DNA from: Treponema sp.
Lineage (GTDB): Bacteria; Spirochaetota; Spirochaetia; Treponematales; Breznakiellaceae
Direction: 5' to 3'
Length of the DNA: 15,599 nt
Assembly: GCA_031288575.1 (NCBI GenBank)
Contig: JAITRD010000183.1
Coordinates: forward strand, 1 to 15,599
Positions 13,274-15,599 of the stretch are shown in pieces. The notes under the pieces are model-generated. The model saw only the letters and a program-made list of their open reading frames with translations, was not told the origin of the DNA and ran no database searches. The position numbers and the translations under genes were made by a program. Position 1 is the first letter of the stretch. Every line of letters begins with the position of its first letter.

Positions 13274-14179
13274 TTATTCTTCGCCGTATACCTTGTCAAC
13301 ATCCACCGAAAGCTCGTCTTCATCCTCATCAGCACCCGCAGCACCCGCAGCACCCGCTCCCGGGACATCCTTGTTTTCTTCCGTGGAATAAGTCGCAATA
13401 TCGATCTCCCGGTCTTCTTCTTTGACCGATACATCGGTAACAACTTCCTCCAGGTTATCATCTTCATCCCCGAGGGTTTCGATGATCTTAAGCCCTACCT
13501 CGTTATCGGCCTCTACTACCGCGTTGGCGATGATCTGCGTAAAGAGGATAATCGCCCGGATAGCGTCATCATTTCCGGGGATTGGGTAATTTATCCCCTC
13601 GGGATTACAGTTGGTATCCACCACCGCCACAATGGGAATCCCCATCCGCTGGGCCTCAGCCACGGCGATGGCTTCCTTCCGGGTATCAATGATAAAGAGG
13701 ATCCCCGGAGGATCCTTCATCTCTTTAATGCCCCCCAGGTTTTTCTGGAGCTTTGCCCTTTCCTTGCCGAGGGAAGCGATTTCTTTTTTGGTGAGATTTT
13801 CAAAGGTGCCGTCTACTTCCATCTTTTCCAGCTTTTTAAGACGGAGCAGCGACTTTTTTATAGTAACAAAATTGGTAAGCATACCGCCGAGCCAGCGGTT
13901 GTTCACATAAAACATACCGCACCGTTCGGCTTCTTTTTGAATTGCCTGCTGGGCCTGTTTTTTAGTCCCCACAAAGAGGACGGTCTTTCCCGCTTCTACG
14001 GTCTTCCGGACCGCTTCATAGGCATCCTTAATCGCCTGGATGGTTTTTTGCAGGTCGATGATATGGATTCCATTCCGTTCCGCGAAGATATATTTCTTCA
14101 TCCGCGGATCCCATCGTTTTACCTGATGCCCGAAATGCACCCCCGACTCAAGCAGGCTTTTCATGGTAACTACAGCCAA
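13274..14179 (-). CDS. rpsB: 30S ribosomal protein S2 with acidic C-terminal tail
   Basis: Ribosomal protein S2, assembled late on the small subunit near S1. The core is unmistakable: MKSLLESGVHFGHQVKRWDPRM, FVGTKKQAQQAI, VNNRWLGGMLTNF, and GIPIVAVVDTNCNPEGINYPIPGNDDAIRAI. TTG at 14179-14177 is chosen as the start because GGGAGG (14190-14185) precedes it at ideal spacing and the product then begins (M)AVVTMKSLLE, like other S2 proteins. An in-frame ATG upstream at 14242 would add 21 residues read from the structured leader. The predicted length is 301 against the usual 230-260. The last 70 or so residues are an acidic tail with three AGA units and Asp/Glu runs. First gene of the minus-strand operon. 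Confidence 0.95.
   Translation of the reverse strand: MAVVTMKSLLESGVHFGHQVKRWDPRMKKYIFAERNGIHIIDLQKTIQAIKDAYEAVRKTVEAGKTVLFVGTKKQAQQAIQKEAERCGMFYVNNRWLGGMLTNFVTIKKSLLRLKKLEKMEVDGTFENLTKKEIASLGKERAKLQKNLGGIKEMKDPPGILFIIDTRKEAIAVAEAQRMGIPIVAVVDTNCNPEGINYPIPGNDDAIRAIILFTQIIANAVVEADNEVGLKIIETLGDEDDNLEEVVTDVSVKEEDREIDIATYSTEENKDVPGAGAAGAAGADEDEDELSVDVDKVYGEE
13331..13357. repeat. Triple 9-bp tandem repeat in the rpsB tail
   Basis: Three exact copies of AGCACCCGC in tandem, in frame, encode three Ala-Gly-Ala units on the minus strand in the low-complexity tail of S2. Copy number could change by slippage in multiples of three residues without frameshift. Confidence 0.9.
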
Positions 14180-14308
14180 AATATCCTCCCGCATTGTCCC
14201 GATCATCCCGCCGTAAAATTTACGGTCCTCGGCCCGGAGCAATAAACCGGGAGATCCTGGAAACGCCTTCTCTATATCTCACCGCCCGTCAAAGGGCCGG
14301 CGGAAAAT
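14180..14308 (-). promoter_or_regulatory. Leader region of the rpsB operon
   Basis: About 125 nt between the terminator hairpin and the S2 start. It holds the near-palindrome CCGTAAA-A-TTTACGG (14211-14225) and a CCCGG/CCGGG pair (14233-14237 and 14247-14251) that can form a hairpin. TTGACG occurs on the minus strand at about 14291-14286, but no -10 box lies at proper distance; TATAGA follows after only 10 nt. The promoter is therefore not assigned. Autoregulation of rpsB by S2 through its leader is known in some bacteria; here it is inference. Confidence 0.35.
14185..14190 (-). promoter_or_regulatory. Ribosome binding site that decides the rpsB start
   Basis: GGGAGG on the minus strand ends five bases before TTG 14179. 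No comparable site precedes the other in-frame candidates (ATG 14194, ATG 14242 or the ATG four codons further in). Confidence 0.8.
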
Positions 14309-14335
14309 AACAAAAAAACCCAAGGTTTTTTTGTT
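14309..14335 (-). terminator. Intrinsic terminator between maf and rpsB
   Basis: A perfect 12-bp inverted repeat, AACAAAAAAACC (14309-14320) and GGTTTTTTTGTT (14324-14335), with a three-base loop. Arms carry A- and T-runs, so it could work in either direction; on the minus strand it would end transcripts leaving maf before they enter the rpsB leader. Confidence 0.65.
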
Positions 14336-14336
14336 T

Positions 14337-14365
14337 GGTCCCTTAATTAATCCTGCTAAGGGACC
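14337..14365 (-). terminator. Second hairpin just after maf
   Basis: GGTCCCTT (14337-14344) and AAGGGACC (14358-14365) form a perfect 8-bp stem with a 13-nt loop. It lies 9 nt after the maf stop on the minus strand and no T-run follows directly. It probably acts together with the adjacent terminator, for example by protecting the 3' end. Confidence 0.5.
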
Positions 14366-14373
14366 TTAAAGGG

Positions 14374-14964
14374 TCATGTTTCCCCGTAGGGGTAACCATT
14401 TTCCCTTAACATGACATAAAATTCATGCAATGGCAAGCCCACGATAGTGGAAAAAGAACCCTTGATGCCGGAAACAAAGCAATCCGCCAGGCCCTGAATC
14501 CTGTAAGAACCGGCAACTCCCTGCCATTCTCCGGTATTAAGGTACCATTCAATCTCATTTTCCTGGAGCCGGGCAAAAGACACGACGCTTACCGCTGAAC
14601 GGCAATCGACCGATTTATCCCGGCCGTTAAAAAGCGCCACCGCGGTAATCACCTCATGATCCCGGCCTTGAAGTTTTCCCAGCATTCGGTACGCGTCTTC
14701 CCGATCCCGGGGTTTCCCGAATACTTCCCCGTCCACCGAAATAATCGTATCCGCCCCGCATATCCAGGGCGGCGTCCTTCCCCGCAGGAGTTCTAGTATT
14801 TTATTAACCTTTCTGACCGCCAGTTCTTCGGCTATTTCCCGGGAACTCAAACCTTCTTCATAGGTTTCGTCTATCAAAGAGGGCATAATATTAAAGGGGA
14901 GTCCGAGAAGGCGGAAATATTCCTGCCTTCTCAAAGACCCGGATGCTAAAATGATCGGTTCCAT
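14374..14964 (-). CDS. maf: Maf-family nucleoside triphosphate pyrophosphatase
   Basis: House-cleaning nucleotide pyrophosphatase that hydrolyses non-canonical or certain canonical NTPs to the monophosphate. Family landmarks: ILASGSLRRQE (5-15) with the Ser-x-Arg-Arg phosphate-binding loop, LAVRKVNKI, ICGADTIISVDGEVFGKP (68-85) with the catalytic Asp72, YRMLGKLQGRDHEVITAV, and the C-terminal YRIQGLA, GSFSTIVGLPLHE. The 196 residues are normal. Substrate class (dTTP/UTP type or m7GTP type) cannot be assigned from the motifs seen. There is no good Shine-Dalgarno sequence before the ATG, and the tRNA-Arg terminator-like hairpin ends only 12 nt upstream, so the gene may depend on read-through from the tRNA promoter. 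Confidence 0.93.
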   Translation of the reverse strand: MEPIILASGSLRRQEYFRLLGLPFNIMPSLIDETYEEGLSSREIAEELAVRKVNKILELLRGRTPPWICGADTIISVDGEVFGKPRDREDAYRMLGKLQGRDHEVITAVALFNGRDKSVDCRSAVSVVSFARLQENEIEWYLNTGEWQGVAGSYRIQGLADCFVSGIKGSFSTIVGLPLHEFYVMLRENGYPYGET

Positions 14965-14976
14965 ACTCTGTAACTA

Positions 14977-15017
14977 AAGGAACCTCTGAAACCGTGTAAA
15001 TGTTTCAGAAGTTCCCT
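14977..15017 (-). terminator. Hairpin between tRNA-Arg and maf
   Basis: The arms at 15002-15015 and 14979-14992 pair over 14 bp on the minus-strand RNA with a single G-U, extendable by two pairs, around a 9-nt loop. On the plus-strand RNA the same position would be a C/A mismatch, which supports action on the minus strand. UUUA follows the stem, a weak T-run. It fits a terminator of the tRNA transcript or a partial attenuator in front of maf. Confidence 0.6.
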
Positions 15018-15034
15018 GATTAGATTACCTTTTT

Positions 15035-15108
<74 letters not shown>

Positions 15109-15123
15109 TTGAAAGATTAATAT

Positions 15124-15152
15124 AAAATATCTTACTTTTTTAGTCCTGTCAA
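15124..15152 (-). promoter_or_regulatory. Promoter of tRNA-Arg (and possibly maf)
   Basis: On the minus strand a perfect TTGACA lies at 15152-15147. Exactly 17 nt later comes TATTTT (15129-15124), a four-of-six match to TATAAT in an AT-rich setting. The predicted start is about 8-10 nt before the tRNA 5' end. Confidence 0.7.
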
Positions 15153-15198
15153 TACATCTTACGATAGGTCCCGAAAGTTCTTGTTTGCCGGTATCCTC

Positions 15199-15218
15199 CG
15201 GGCTGACGCCCGTTTTTT
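15199..15218 (+). terminator. Plus-strand terminator-like hairpin with no gene before it
   Basis: CGGGC (15199-15203), loop TGAC, GCCCG (15208-15212), then six T residues (15213-15218). This is a compact intrinsic terminator on the plus strand. The only sequence before it is the divergent tRNA promoter region, so either a short RNA ends here or it blocks antisense transcription towards the right-hand gene. Confidence 0.6.
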
Positions 15219-15219
15219 G

Positions 15220-15236
15220 AAAGGGGCGCCTTTTTT
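15220..15236 (+). terminator. Second plus-strand hairpin with T-run
   Basis: AAAGG (15220-15224), loop GGCG, CCTTT (15229-15233), inside a run of six T residues. It stands directly after the previous hairpin, as a tandem terminator would. The stem is weak. Confidence 0.4.
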
Positions 15237-15482
15237 GAGCCGCAAGAAAGCCAAAGTCTTCGGGGAGGTTTAAACCCAGGGCTTAGAGTAAAAACAAGGC
15301 TTACATTTCTTATATTATTTATTAGATAGTATAAAAAATAATATAATTAATGATAAATATCCCTTGTAATATTGATTAAGTATGATAAAAGATACCATTG
15401 AATAATCGTTATTCCCTAAAATTCAATGACTTAAGCCCTTAATGCGGTTGTGATTTTTTCTTTTTTGGGGAAAAATAAAACG

Positions 15483-15599
15483 GTGCAGGCTATAAAACGG
15501 TTTTCCGAAGGATCCATTGCCGAACTCAGAAAGGAAATAGAGGATGCCGGGGGAAATGAGGTGTTTGCCCTCGGCTTCCTTGACGGAAAGGGATTGGTC
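15483..15599 (+). CDS. Start of an unidentified protein, cut by the window edge
   Basis: An open frame from GTG 15483 runs off the right edge: 39 codons, beginning (M)QAIKRFSEGSIAELRK and ending with GNEVFALGFLDGKGLV. A GGGGA at 15467-15471 precedes the GTG at a somewhat long distance; TTG at 15465 is an alternative start, and an in-frame TAA at 15432-15434 bounds the frame. The text looks like real coding sequence in codon use. The AGGNEV-x-LG segment faintly recalls the beginning of some large spirochaete helicases of the DinG type, but this is from memory and too short to rely on. Confidence 0.55.
   Translation, partial: MQAIKRFSEGSIAELRKEIEDAGGNEVFALGFLDGKGLV

Larger units (their letters stand above)
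15153..15482. other. Intergenic region without recognisable gene
   Basis: About 330 nt between the divergent tRNA-Arg promoter and the partial gene at the right edge. The first half (15153-15300) is of ordinary composition and holds two plus-strand terminator-like hairpins and the palindrome GGTTTAAACC near 15267-15276. The second half (about 15300-15430) is strikingly AT-rich. It contains the inverted repeats TATATTATTT/AAATAATATA (15311-15320 and 15336-15345) and CATTGAAT/ATTCAATG (15396-15403 and 15421-15428), and a TATAAT at 15342-15347 without a good -35. No open frame with coding character was seen. Confidence 0.6.

Noticed and set aside
13331..13357. CRISPR-like repeat
   Set aside because: The 9-bp units are contiguous, have no spacers and encode an Ala-Gly tail in frame.
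14180..14242. An upstream ATG start for S2
   Set aside because: It would add 21 residues translated from the palindromic leader; TTG 14179 has the good ribosome binding site and the product then aligns with S2 proteins.
13271..14245. A 324-codon open frame on the plus strand
   Set aside because: It lies exactly antisense to rpsB, whose S2 motifs are unmistakable; the predicted product has low-complexity Phe/Ile/His-rich text and no family motif.

Overview
The window looks like a piece of a spirochaete chromosome, most probably Treponema or a close relative. The evidence is protein character and gene order: rpsF-ssb-rpsR ... rplI-dnaB on the plus strand, and a long minus-strand run rpsB-tsf-frr-uppS-cdsA-dxr-rseP followed by two genes of unknown role. 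Base composition is near 50% GC and looks even across the genes. Species assignment is inference; no 16S gene is present.

Layout. (1) 1-312: C-terminal end of an ISAs1-family transposase, truncated by the window edge, with a possible element end at about 308-312. (2) 324-4628, plus strand: a sigma70-like promoter and a structured leader, then rpsF, ssb, rpsR, a YybS/DUF2232-type membrane protein, rplI and dnaB. This is the ribosome/replication cluster also seen in Bacillus (rpsF-ssb-rpsR and yybS-gdpP-rplI-dnaC), here without gdpP. (3) 4751-5047: a small ComFB-family protein behind its own strong ribosome binding site. (4) 14179 down to 5061, minus strand: rpsB-tsf-frr-uppS-cdsA-dxr-rseP-CpXC protein-WD40 protein. 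Gaps are 2-28 nt, with overlaps of 4, 4 and 1 nt, so this is very likely one operon. It links translation (S2, EF-Ts, ribosome recycling factor) to isoprenoid, undecaprenyl and phospholipid precursor synthesis and envelope proteolysis. (5) 14374-15108, minus strand: tRNA-Arg(CCG) with a good -35 box, a hairpin, then maf; two more hairpins separate maf from rpsB. (6) 15153-15482: about 330 nt without a recognisable gene, holding two plus-strand terminator-like hairpins and an AT-rich block with inverted repeats. (7) 15483-15599: the first 39 codons of a plus-strand gene cut by the window edge.

Most of the window is core housekeeping. No clear new system is visible. The points most worth a second look are: the candidate S6:S18 autoregulatory leader just downstream of an insertion-sequence end; the terminator-like hairpin in front of rplI; the ComFB-family gene at the end of a cluster lacking gdpP; the CpXC and WD40 proteins translationally coupled at the end of the rseP operon; the unusual tails on S2, L9 and S18; the hairpin between tRNA-Arg and maf; and the orphan terminators at 15199-15236.
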